Source of the DNA: Clostridia bacterium
GTDB taxonomy: Bacteria; Bacillota_A; Clostridia; Christensenellales; Aristaeellaceae
DNA: 23,246 nt
Assembly: GCA_009783365.1 (NCBI GenBank)
Contig: WRHG01000005.1
Span: forward strand, 1-23,246
Direction: 5' to 3'
Made by a program: the position numbers and the translations under genes. How positions within the stretch are numbered: the stretch's first letter is position 1; every line of letters starts with the position of its first letter. Under the pieces are notes generated by a model. It was not told the origin of the DNA and ran no database searches. It saw only the letters and a list, made by a program, of their open reading frames with translations. Shown here piece after piece: positions 8,191 to 15,541 of this stretch.

Positions 8191-9192
8191 ATGCGCAAAA
8201 TTCTATCTGTAGTTCTGGTGCTGATGCTCGCTCTGTGCGTGTTCCCTTCCCTGGCGGGAGCCGCCACAATGGGCGTCGTGTACAAACAGACGGGCAACCC
8301 CTTCTTCGACGCCGCGGTCCGTGGCTTTGAGGAAGCGCAGGCGGAACTGGGCTTCGAATTGACGCACAACGGCCCTGCAGACTCCTCCAACGAAGGCCAG
8401 ATCCAAATCATTGAAGGCTTCATACAGCAGGGTGTCGACGCGATTGCCGTGTCGGCCAACGATGCGTCCGGCCTCGTTAATGTGCTGAAGTCGGCGATGG
8501 ATCAGGGCATCAAAGTCATCTCCTGGGACTCCAAGGTGAATGCCGAAGGCCGCATGCTGAATCTTGACCCGTCCGTCGCCGAGAACATCGGCAGGGTGCA
8601 GGTCGAAGAGATCTCCAAGCAGATCGGCGGAGCAGGCCAGATCGCCATCTTGTCCGCAGGCGCCACGATGGACAACCAGAACACCTGGATCGAGTATATG
8701 AAAAAAGAACTCGAGAAGGATGAGTACAAGGACATCGAACTGGTGACAACCGTGTACGGCGACGACCTGACCGATAAATCCTACCAAGAGATGCAGGGCC
8801 TCATCAACTCCTATCCGGATCTGAAGGGCGTTATCTCCCCCACAACGGTGGGCGTGGCCGCGGCCGCGGTATGCATCCAGGATAACGGACTGACCGGCCA
8901 GATCAAGCTGACGGGTCTGGGCCTGCCATCCGAGATGGCGGACTACATCAGCGCCGGTGTGTGCGAAGGCATGTATCTGTGGAACCCCATTGACCTGGGC
9001 TACTGCGCGGCATACGCTACCATGGCGCTGGTGAACGGCGATATCGAGGGCAAAGTGGGCGAAACGTTTGATGCAGGCCGGCTTGGCGCGCAGGAAATCT
9101 TCGACGCGGGCGACGGCGGCGTGTTCTCCATCGTTGGCGATCCCTTCTGCTTCACAGCGGATAACATTGACTTCTGGAAAGACGTTTATTAA
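8191..9192 (+). CDS. rhaS: RhaS-family sugar-binding protein of the ABC transporter
   Basis: Extracytoplasmic receptor that hands sugar to the CUT2 permeases, 333 residues. An N-terminal signal peptide (about residues 1-24, ending AGA) is followed by a periplasmic-binding fold. It resembles RhaS (rhamnose-binding) proteins in many segments: NPFFDAAVRGFEEA, GQIQIIEGFIQQGVDAIAVSAND, VISWDSKV, TVYGDDLTDKSY, ISPTTVGVAAAA, TGLGLPSEM and LWNPIDLGY. The C-terminal GDPFCFTADNIDFWKDVY closes the domain as usual. The signal peptide has ALC rather than a proper lipobox (Leu directly before Cys), so lipidation is not predicted, unlike most binding proteins of monoderm bacteria. AAGGAGG lies 9 bases before the ATG. 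It is last in the operon and followed by a strong hairpin. Rhamnose is the best guess for the ligand, but no rhamnose catabolic gene is in view. Confidence 0.88.
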   Translation: MRKILSVVLVLMLALCVFPSLAGAATMGVVYKQTGNPFFDAAVRGFEEAQAELGFELTHNGPADSSNEGQIQIIEGFIQQGVDAIAVSANDASGLVNVLKSAMDQGIKVISWDSKVNAEGRMLNLDPSVAENIGRVQVEEISKQIGGAGQIAILSAGATMDNQNTWIEYMKKELEKDEYKDIELVTTVYGDDLTDKSYQEMQGLINSYPDLKGVISPTTVGVAAAAVCIQDNGLTGQIKLTGLGLPSEMADYISAGVCEGMYLWNPIDLGYCAAYATMALVNGDIEGKVGETFDAGRLGAQEIFDAGDGGVFSIVGDPFCFTADNIDFWKDVY

Positions 9193-9240
9193 GCAAGTGA
9201 TGCTGATCGGCGAAAAAGGCAGTTTCTGACCAATGGCAAC

Positions 9241-9270
9241 GCACCCGCCTGGCAGTAGCCAGGCGGGTGT
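9241..9270 (+). terminator. Strong hairpin after rhaS, probable terminator
   Basis: A 13-base arm (9241-9253) pairs with 9258-9270 around an AGTA loop: twelve Watson-Crick pairs plus one G-T, rich in GC. It lies 48 bases after the rhaS stop. The following sequence (GAAATTTAAG) is only weakly T-rich, so it may be an incomplete terminator or a 3' end stabiliser. Confidence 0.65.
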
Positions 9271-9325
9271 GAAATTTAAGCGGCAAAACGGCTTGAACAT
9301 GCCCTGCCGAGGATCGAACAATCGT

Positions 9326-9342
9326 AGGCGTCAAAAACGCCT
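9326..9342 (+). terminator. Small hairpin with T-rich tail
   Basis: AGGCGT (9326-9331) and ACGCCT (9337-9342) pair around CAAAA, followed by GTTCTTCTTT. A short second terminator candidate between the transporter operon and the sensor unit. Its tail runs into the -35 box of the next promoter. Confidence 0.35.
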
Positions 9343-9350
9343 GTTCTTCT

Positions 9351-9378
9351 TTGCAAACCCAGTATAACGTAGTATAAT
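9351..9378 (+). promoter_or_regulatory. Candidate sigma-A promoter of the sensor kinase unit
   Basis: TTGCAA (9351-9356) is followed after 16 bases by a perfect TATAAT (9373-9378). Transcription would start near 9385, about 24 bases before the kinase start, leaving a very short leader that still holds the ribosome site. Confidence 0.6.
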
Positions 9379-9408
9379 TTCTTCGTTCCATTTCGAAAGG
9401 AAACCAAT

Positions 9409-11265
9409 ATGGCCACAAGGTCCTCGGCGCTCAAAAACAAACTGTTCATCACATACGCGGCGATCATCACGTTTGTCGTATTCCTTTTTACGGTATTCCT
9501 GGTGACGGGTACCGCCACGCAGAACCGGCAGACAGAACTCTACCATCAGCAGGAAATATACCGTAACAGTTTGGTGGAGATCGAATCCATCCTCTGGCAG
9601 ATGGACCGCCTGGCCATGCAGATTGTCTCCGACAACGAGATCCTGAACATCTTCATCGCGCTGGGCGCGGAGGAAAAAGAAGGCAATTACTTTGCCACAA
9701 ACCTGATTGACTTCATCCGTATCAGCAGCCTGTTATCCGGTATTAACGGCACGGACAACTACGCGGCCCGAATTTGTGTTTATAACCGCGGCGGCGACTA
9801 TGTCAGCGCAGGCACGCTGTATGAGACGCCCCAGCGGATCGATCAGGCGCTCCTGGACACGGACGCCTATGACAGAACGGTGGAGCGCATTCAGCATGGC
9901 GGTCAAAACCGGCTGGTCTCCGGCTTCGACCCTGACCGCTGGTCCAGCAATCCCGGCGTCCGGCTGCTGTCCCTCAAGCGCGCGCTCACATCGTTCAGCG
10001 GCACAGTACACGGACTTGTGGACGTGCAGATCACCATCGACGCCCTATCCCGCCTAGGGTTCTGGGGTCTTTCCGAGGCGGCTGAACCGCTATCTCAAGA
10101 ATACCTGCTCACAGGTCCGGATGGAGCCATGGTCTATCCACTCGCGGCGCGGGATGACCTGAAGCCGGCATTGGAGAGGATATATACCGCCGTCCATGCG
10201 GGCGGGGAAGCTCCTGAAGGTTTTTTTTCATTCCGGGAGCGAATCGGCGGGGATGAATGCATTCTACTGGCATCGAAGGTCAACCTATCCGATTGGCTGT
10301 TTGTCCGTATCCTGCCGATTGGTTCCCTTACGGCGCCATACGTGAGCAGCTATCTGATGATGGGGTTCGTCAGCCTCATCCTGCTTCTGCTTTTGATCGT
10401 GGTCGTCTATTATGCGTCATCCAGGATTGCGCGGCCGCTCCGAGACCTTGCAACTTCGCTGACGAATGTGAACTTGAATAATATGCGCACAGCAATTGGC
10501 GAGACTCAAACGGAATACTCCACTGAGGAGCTGGCTGCTCTGAGCAGCGCCTACCGCACGATGCTCTCCCGTTTGGACAGGTCGATTGCCATGGAAATCC
10601 AGGCTCATCTGCGCGCGCTACAGTCCCAAATGAACCCCCACTTCCTCTATAACATGCTCTCCGTCATCATTGAGTCCAGCGAAGAGGAAGGCTGTACGCG
10701 TACGGTATCGATGTGCATGAAGCTGTCGCTCATGCTGCGTTACATCGCGGATTACAACGGCGATAGCGCATCCCTTGCCGACGAGGTCGCCCATGCGCGC
10801 AATTACCTGGATTTAATGAAGGAGCGATATGAGGAACACTTCCTCTATACAATCGAGACGGAGGAGGGAATTGACCGAATCATCGTGCCGAAGATGATCC
10901 TGCAGCCATTAACCGAAAATTGCTTTACCCACGGGTTTAAGGACAGACGTCCCCCCTGGCAGATCCGTATTACGGTTCGTATCGTTGGCGCGCGCTGGGT
11001 TTTATATGTATACGATAACGGGATAGGTATCACAGAGGATACGATCCAAGCCATTCACGACCGTGTGGCCGCGTATCGCGTGGATATGGCGACGAGCTAT
11101 CAGCAGCTGCGCCTGGGCGGTATGGGCCTTGTAAACACGCTGATCAGGCTGTCGCTCTATGAAAACGAGGAGATTTCCTTTGCCATCGAAAACCACCCGG
11201 AGGGGGGCACAGTCGTCACGATAGGAGGGAGCTTGCATGATCCGCGTGCTGATCTCGGAGGATGA
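9409..11265 (+). CDS. Sensor histidine kinase, YesM/LytS type
   Basis: Membrane kinase of 618 residues that phosphorylates the next gene product. TM1 spans about residues 12-33, a large extracellular domain about 34-311, TM2 about 312-334. A HAMP-like segment (SSRIARPLRDLATSLTNV) and a short helix precede the His_kinase motif LQSQMNPHFLYNM with His411. The ATPase part has the N-box LQPLTENCFTHGF (Asn504), G1 box YDNGIGI (Asp536) and GGMGLVNTLIRL. The extracellular part looks Cache-like but was not matched to a named domain. AAAGGA lies 7 bases before the ATG. The gene overlaps the response regulator by 29 bases and is followed by a binding-protein gene, which suggests that the extracellular domain reads a liganded binding protein rather than sugar alone. 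Confidence 0.93.
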   Translation: MATRSSALKNKLFITYAAIITFVVFLFTVFLVTGTATQNRQTELYHQQEIYRNSLVEIESILWQMDRLAMQIVSDNEILNIFIALGAEEKEGNYFATNLIDFIRISSLLSGINGTDNYAARICVYNRGGDYVSAGTLYETPQRIDQALLDTDAYDRTVERIQHGGQNRLVSGFDPDRWSSNPGVRLLSLKRALTSFSGTVHGLVDVQITIDALSRLGFWGLSEAAEPLSQEYLLTGPDGAMVYPLAARDDLKPALERIYTAVHAGGEAPEGFFSFRERIGGDECILLASKVNLSDWLFVRILPIGSLTAPYVSSYLMMGFVSLILLLLLIVVVYYASSRIARPLRDLATSLTNVNLNNMRTAIGETQTEYSTEELAALSSAYRTMLSRLDRSIAMEIQAHLRALQSQMNPHFLYNMLSVIIESSEEEGCTRTVSMCMKLSLMLRYIADYNGDSASLADEVAHARNYLDLMKERYEEHFLYTIETEEGIDRIIVPKMILQPLTENCFTHGFKDRRPPWQIRITVRIVGARWVLYVYDNGIGITEDTIQAIHDRVAAYRVDMATSYQQLRLGGMGLVNTLIRLSLYENEEISFAIENHPEGGTVVTIGGSLHDPRADLGG

Positions 11266-12778
11266 GCCGCCGACCGCGCGGCGCTTGAAACGCCTGATCG
11301 AAACGACAGATCCGGATTTTTCAGTGGTCGCAATGGCGATGGACGGGGAGCAAGCGCTGATGTTGCTGAAAAAAATGCCGGTAGATATCGTATTTACCGA
11401 CATCCGCATGCCGATCATGGACGGCTTGCGGCTGATGGACGAAATCAACAAGGCGTATCCGGATATCGTGGTTGTGGTCGTGTCGGGCTATCAGGACTTT
11501 TCGTACGTATCACACGCAATCCGAACGCGCGTTGTGGACTATCTGCTAAAGCCCGTACCTCAGGAGGCTATGGAACAACTCCTCGTCCGTCTGAAAGCGG
11601 CCTACGCCCTGCGGCGACATGAACGGATGACGCGGCGTCTATCCGCACAAATCAACCGGGCGTCGCCAACCCTATCTTCAAACGCCGACGGAGACGGCGC
11701 GGATGACGAGAACGACGCGCTGCTGGGCGTCTGCTTGTTTTGTGCCGGAGCGCTTCCTTTGAGCGAGGATGTAGAGATGTACCCCGGCGTGGCGGTGTGG
11801 ACGGACGTTTCGCTGGAGCAATGGGCCCTGGAGGCGTCCGCCGGAGCAGAGCCTTTCACATGGGCTTTTATGGGAAATACACCCGTGGAGCGCATTGTTA
11901 TTTACCGTTCGGACAACAGTGAACCGGAACGCTTGGCCCGCGGGATGTATACGCGATTGAACGAAGCCGCGAAAGCGCCCGTAAGCTGCGTGTGCCTGAA
12001 GGAGCCTGTTGCGCTGGCGCAAATCGGAGGTGTACTGCGGCGGCTCCGTGCGTGGTTGCGGCATACGATCCGCATCGGGCAGCCGGTTTTTCTCGCCGTG
12101 CTGCCGGGAGATGCGGTTCCGGCTGCGCCGGCGCCCATAGGCGATCGGGACATGGCGTCCCAGATCGCTGATTTGCTCTGTGGTGAATCAGCCGGCCGCA
12201 AGGATGGCAGCCGTGTATTCGAACGCGCGGCAGCGGAAGGATGGACGCAAGAGCAGGTGCACAGACTGCTGATGGAAGCCGTTTCCCTGATTGAAGCCGG
12301 CCGGCTGAACCGGGAGGAGGCTGCGCAGTACCGTGAGGTACTGACGGACCTGGTTTGCTCGGCGCTATCGATCAAGGAACTTGTAAGCGGCGTCCTCTCC
12401 CTGCAGCCGGCGGGCGACAGGTCGAGCACGGCGTTGACTGAGCGGCAGACCATACTTAGGAACATTGAGCAGTACCTGCACGATAACTACCATCTTCATG
12501 TGAATAACCAGACACTGGCCTCGGCATTCGGGTATGTGCCCAGCTATATCAGCATGCTGTTCCGGCAGGCGTACGGGGTGTCGCCCGGGGAGTATCTTAC
12601 GCAGATCCGCCTGAAACAGGCGAAACGGTTGATATATGGCCACCCGGACATGCTGATCCGCGAGGTGGCGGAACGTGTGGGTTTTAAAAATCAACATCAC
12701 TTTTCACGAACATTCAAGAAAAAGGTGGGTGTTTGGCCTACGCACTATGTAACGGAGAGGAGTGAATCCACCGAATGA
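11237..12778 (+). CDS. Response regulator with AraC-type DNA-binding domain, YesN type
   Basis: Cytosolic transcription factor of 513 residues. The receiver domain occupies about residues 1-125, with acidic pair Glu8-Asp9, phosphoacceptor Asp55 in VFTDIRMPIMDG, Ser83 and Lys105 (LLKP). A long middle region of unknown fold (about 130-400) follows, then an AraC double helix-turn-helix (about 409-508): LASAFGYVPSYISMLFRQAYG and IREVAERVGFKNQHHFSRTFKK. AGGAGG sits just upstream of the ATG inside the kinase gene, and the 29-base overlap implies coupled translation. The gene ends with an ATGA overlap onto the binding-protein gene. The natural target is the transporter operon that begins at 3221, where 21-base spaced direct repeats flank a weak -35 box. 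Confidence 0.93.
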   Translation: MIRVLISEDEPPTARRLKRLIETTDPDFSVVAMAMDGEQALMLLKKMPVDIVFTDIRMPIMDGLRLMDEINKAYPDIVVVVVSGYQDFSYVSHAIRTRVVDYLLKPVPQEAMEQLLVRLKAAYALRRHERMTRRLSAQINRASPTLSSNADGDGADDENDALLGVCLFCAGALPLSEDVEMYPGVAVWTDVSLEQWALEASAGAEPFTWAFMGNTPVERIVIYRSDNSEPERLARGMYTRLNEAAKAPVSCVCLKEPVALAQIGGVLRRLRAWLRHTIRIGQPVFLAVLPGDAVPAAPAPIGDRDMASQIADLLCGESAGRKDGSRVFERAAAEGWTQEQVHRLLMEAVSLIEAGRLNREEAAQYREVLTDLVCSALSIKELVSGVLSLQPAGDRSSTALTERQTILRNIEQYLHDNYHLHVNNQTLASAFGYVPSYISMLFRQAYGVSPGEYLTQIRLKQAKRLIYGHPDMLIREVAERVGFKNQHHFSRTFKKKVGVWPTHYVTERSESTE

Positions 12779-13824
12779 AAAAGTGTATGATCGCCTCATG
12801 CTATACCGTCATTCCGGCGCTTTGCCTGTTTTTAGGAGGTTGCGCCGCGGGCCGGCCGGAACCCGCGCCCGACTTGCCGGTTGAATCTGCCGAAAGAACA
12901 TATGCCATCGTCGTTAAAAACACAGAGAACCCGTACATGTCAGTCATGTACGGCGGTTTTCAGCGGGCCTGCGCTTCACTGGGGGCTCAAGCTGTGCTGA
13001 CCGGACCGGGGGCAAACGGAGAACCCACACAGGCGGAGATCCTGGAAACATTGATCGCCGAGGAAGTGGATGCAATTGCAGTGGCGGCTAACGATATGGA
13101 AGAAGTATCGACTATGCTCCTCCGCGCGATGGAGGCCGGCATTCCCATCGTATCGCTGGATTCGATGGTGAACCCCGATGAACGGAATGTTCATATCCAA
13201 CAAGCGTCGCCGGAGATGATCGGCCGCGTGCTCATCCAGGCAGCCGCACTTATCATGGATAACAACGGCTCTTTTGCGATCCTGACGACAACTGAAACAA
13301 TGCCAAACCAAGCCAGCTGGCTGCGCTGGATGCACCGCGAACTCAGCGAGTACCCGGAGAAGTACCATGGAATGACGCTTGTGGAGACAGCCTACGGGAT
13401 GGATGAGCACGGATCTTCTGCTGAAGCAACGCGGCGCCTTCTTCGGGATCATCCCGACCTAAGCCTGATCATCTCGCCTACGACTGTCGGTATGCAAGCC
13501 GCGGCGGGGATCATTCGCGAAATGAATGCCGCAACGCGCATCACGGGGCTGGGCCTGCCCTCGGAGATGGAGCCTTTCATCGTGGAGGGGATATGCCCAT
13601 GGATGTATCTATGGAATCCGTCAGAACTCGGATATCTGGCCGCATACGCAGCGGACGCGCTGGTGGACGGGTTGATGACAGGCGCTGTAGACGAGATTCT
13701 TCATGCCGGAGAGTTGGGAGAAAAGATTGTGACGGAAAGCGAGGAAGGTGGCACTGAGATCGTCCTCGGCCACCCCAAGGTGTTTGATCTGACAAACATC
13801 GCAGTTTGGGGAGACTTGTTTTGA
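12775..13824 (+). CDS. RhaS-like sugar-binding lipoprotein, probable sensory partner of the kinase
   Basis: 349 residues. A lipoprotein signal ends in LGGC with Cys23, so the protein is probably anchored to the outer face of the membrane. The rest is a diverged paralogue of the rhaS product at 8191. Shared segments are VDAIAVAAND, ISPTTVG, ITGLGLPSEM, MYLWNPSELGY and the ordered spacing between them. It differs at likely pocket segments: LDS instead of WDS, TAYGMDEHG instead of TVYGDDLTD, and PNQAS instead of DNQNT. It starts inside the stop of the response-regulator gene (ATGA) with a GGAGAGGAG ribosome site, so it belongs to the signalling unit and not to the transporter operon. By analogy with XylFII-LytS it likely binds sugar and then the kinase. 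A second receptor shared with the same permeases is the alternative. Confidence 0.87.
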   Translation: MKKCMIASCYTVIPALCLFLGGCAAGRPEPAPDLPVESAERTYAIVVKNTENPYMSVMYGGFQRACASLGAQAVLTGPGANGEPTQAEILETLIAEEVDAIAVAANDMEEVSTMLLRAMEAGIPIVSLDSMVNPDERNVHIQQASPEMIGRVLIQAAALIMDNNGSFAILTTTETMPNQASWLRWMHRELSEYPEKYHGMTLVETAYGMDEHGSSAEATRRLLRDHPDLSLIISPTTVGMQAAAGIIREMNAATRITGLGLPSEMEPFIVEGICPWMYLWNPSELGYLAAYAADALVDGLMTGAVDEILHAGELGEKIVTESEEGGTEIVLGHPKVFDLTNIAVWGDLF

Positions 13825-13855
13825 TACTCACCAAGGATAAAGAGGAGGAGAACCC

Positions 13856-14917
13856 ATGAACATCACGCGTAAACCTTATGGAACCCTTCCCGACGGCCGG
13901 GCTGTAACGGAGTATACCCTGCAAAACAGTTCCGGGGCAAGCTGCTCCATCCTGGACTACGGCGGAACCATCACGCGGATCCTGGTGCCTGACCGGGATG
14001 GTAGGCTGGGGGACGTGAACCTGGGCTTTGATGACGTGGCTCCTTATGAGCGGGACGAGGCCGGCTGTATGGGGGCTGTTATCGGCCGCTACGGCAACCG
14101 GATCGGCGGGGCGAGGTTCACCCTGGAAGGCCGCGAGTACCTGCTGGCAAAGAACAATGGAGAGAACAATTTACACGGCGGACCACAAGGCTTCAACCAG
14201 CGGCTGTGGCGGGCTGAGCCCGGCGAGAAGGACGGAGCGCCGGCGTTAACGCTTACCCTGCTGAGCCCGGATGGGGACATGGGCTTCCCGGGGGCCCTCA
14301 CCGTGGAAGCGACCTATACCTTTGACGAGGAAAACGCCCTGGGCATTACCTACCTGGCTCATACGGACAAAACCACCCTATGCAACCTGACCAATCACGC
14401 CTACTTTAACCTGGACGGTCACGAAACGGGGACGGTGGATGGGCTGGAGCTGCAAATTTTCGCCGACGGCGTCCATGAGGTGGGAAAGGACCTCATCCCC
14501 ACCGGCAGGGTGCTGCGGCCTGAAGATACGGTATACGGTTTTGAGAGGCCCACACGTCTGGGGGGGGTATTGGCCCTGACGGACAGCGACCCGGCCCTCC
14601 GTAACGCGGGCGGCGTGGATTTCAACTACCGCTTGGGGCGGGACCGAGAAACAAAGGTCTGCGCAATTCTATATTCACCGGCCACAGGGCGGGAAATGCG
14701 TACTGAAACCGATCAACCCGGCGTGCAGCTATATACCGGGCAGCATTTAAATTACACTGGCAAGGACGGGGTTCGATACGGGCGTTTTGCCGGACTGTGC
14801 CTGGAGACCCAGCATTACCCGGACAGCCCCCACCAGCCCCATTTTCCCTCCGTGGTGCTTCGCCCCCAGGAGGCGTATTTCAGCCGCACAGTATATCGCT
14901 TCGGCATCAGGGATTAA
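13856..14917 (+). CDS. galM: Aldose 1-epimerase (mutarotase)
   Basis: Interconverts alpha and beta anomers of free aldoses in the cytosol, here probably sugars just imported. 353 residues with the galactose mutarotase fold. Catalytic and binding residues are visible: His107 in NNLHGG, His181 in NHAYFNL, and Glu317 in LETQHYPDSPHQP, with spacing like the well-studied enterobacterial enzyme. GRYGNRIGGARF and the early DYGGTI segment also fit. GAGGAGGAG lies just upstream of the ATG, and the gene starts 31 bases after the binding-lipoprotein stop, so it is probably in the same transcript. It is a GalM-type enzyme rather than the small RhaM/RhaU rhamnose mutarotase, which keeps the substrate question open. 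Confidence 0.95.
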   Translation: MNITRKPYGTLPDGRAVTEYTLQNSSGASCSILDYGGTITRILVPDRDGRLGDVNLGFDDVAPYERDEAGCMGAVIGRYGNRIGGARFTLEGREYLLAKNNGENNLHGGPQGFNQRLWRAEPGEKDGAPALTLTLLSPDGDMGFPGALTVEATYTFDEENALGITYLAHTDKTTLCNLTNHAYFNLDGHETGTVDGLELQIFADGVHEVGKDLIPTGRVLRPEDTVYGFERPTRLGGVLALTDSDPALRNAGGVDFNYRLGRDRETKVCAILYSPATGREMRTETDQPGVQLYTGQHLNYTGKDGVRYGRFAGLCLETQHYPDSPHQPHFPSVVLRPQEAYFSRTVYRFGIRD

Positions 14918-14962
14918 GTTCATTCAAGTATACGCCGGCTATTGAAAGGAAAGGTGACCCCC

Positions 14963-15541
14963 ATGACGGACATGACCAGAGCCGCTGCCTGGGCGCTGCT
15001 TACGGAATTCAATCAGGACGAGTTTCACCTGCGCCACGGGCGGATTATGGAAGGCGTGATGCGTTGGTACGCCAACAAGCTGGGATATGGGGCCGAGGCG
15101 GATTTTTGGGCGGTTGTCGGCTTGCTGCATGACCTGGACTTTGAACGCTACCCGGATCAACACTGCATTAAGGCGCAGGATCTGCTGCGTGAGCGCGGCG
15201 CGGACGAAAGGTTGATTCACGCGGTGGCCAGCCACTGTTATGGCTTGACTGTGGACATCGCGCCGGAGCACGAGATGGAAAAAGTGCTCTTCGCCGCCGA
15301 CGAACTCACGGGGTTGATCGGCGCGGTGGCTATTATGCGGCCGTCCGGCAGTTTGGATGACCTGGAAGCGCGCTCTGTGAAAAAGAAGTACAAAACCAGG
15401 TCCTTCGCCGCGGGCTGCTCGCGGGAGGTTATAGATCGCGGTGCGGAGATGCTTGGGTGGACGCTGGATGAGTTGATTGAGCAAACCATACAGGCGATGC
15501 GTTCTTTCTTCCCTATCGCCGCCTGCCCAGCAGACGGCTGA
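14963..15541 (+). CDS. HD-domain metal-dependent phosphohydrolase family protein
   Basis: 192 residues, one HD domain. The metal ligands are in order: His25 (RHGRIMEGV), His56-Asp57 (LLHDLDFE), His91 (ASHCYG) and Asp113 (ADELTGL). This is the H...HD...D layout of HD superfamily phosphohydrolases, with an extra His. The substrate is unknown; small HD proteins of this type are often nucleotidases or remain uncharacterised. An AGGAAAGG stretch ends about 6 bases before the ATG at 14963; the TTG at 14942 lies in front of that site and is not favoured. It follows galM by 45 bases on the same strand, so co-transcription with the sensor unit is plausible. Its 3' end overlaps the convergent TPM gene by 29 bases. 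Confidence 0.82.
   Translation: MTDMTRAAAWALLTEFNQDEFHLRHGRIMEGVMRWYANKLGYGAEADFWAVVGLLHDLDFERYPDQHCIKAQDLLRERGADERLIHAVASHCYGLTVDIAPEHEMEKVLFAADELTGLIGAVAIMRPSGSLDDLEARSVKKKYKTRSFAAGCSREVIDRGAEMLGWTLDELIEQTIQAMRSFFPIAACPADG

Noticed and set aside
3221..9192. Autoinducer-2 (Lsr) importer
   Set aside because: Gene layout is similar (two permeases), but the binding protein has ISPTTVG where LsrB has the APDANAL segment and Asn where LsrB has a ligand Asp, while RhaS-type blocks match throughout. No lsrK, lsrF or lsrG is present.
8203..9321. Minus-strand frame (372 codons) opposite rhaS
   Set aside because: It covers the terminator hairpin and the binding-protein gene; low-complexity shadow composition.
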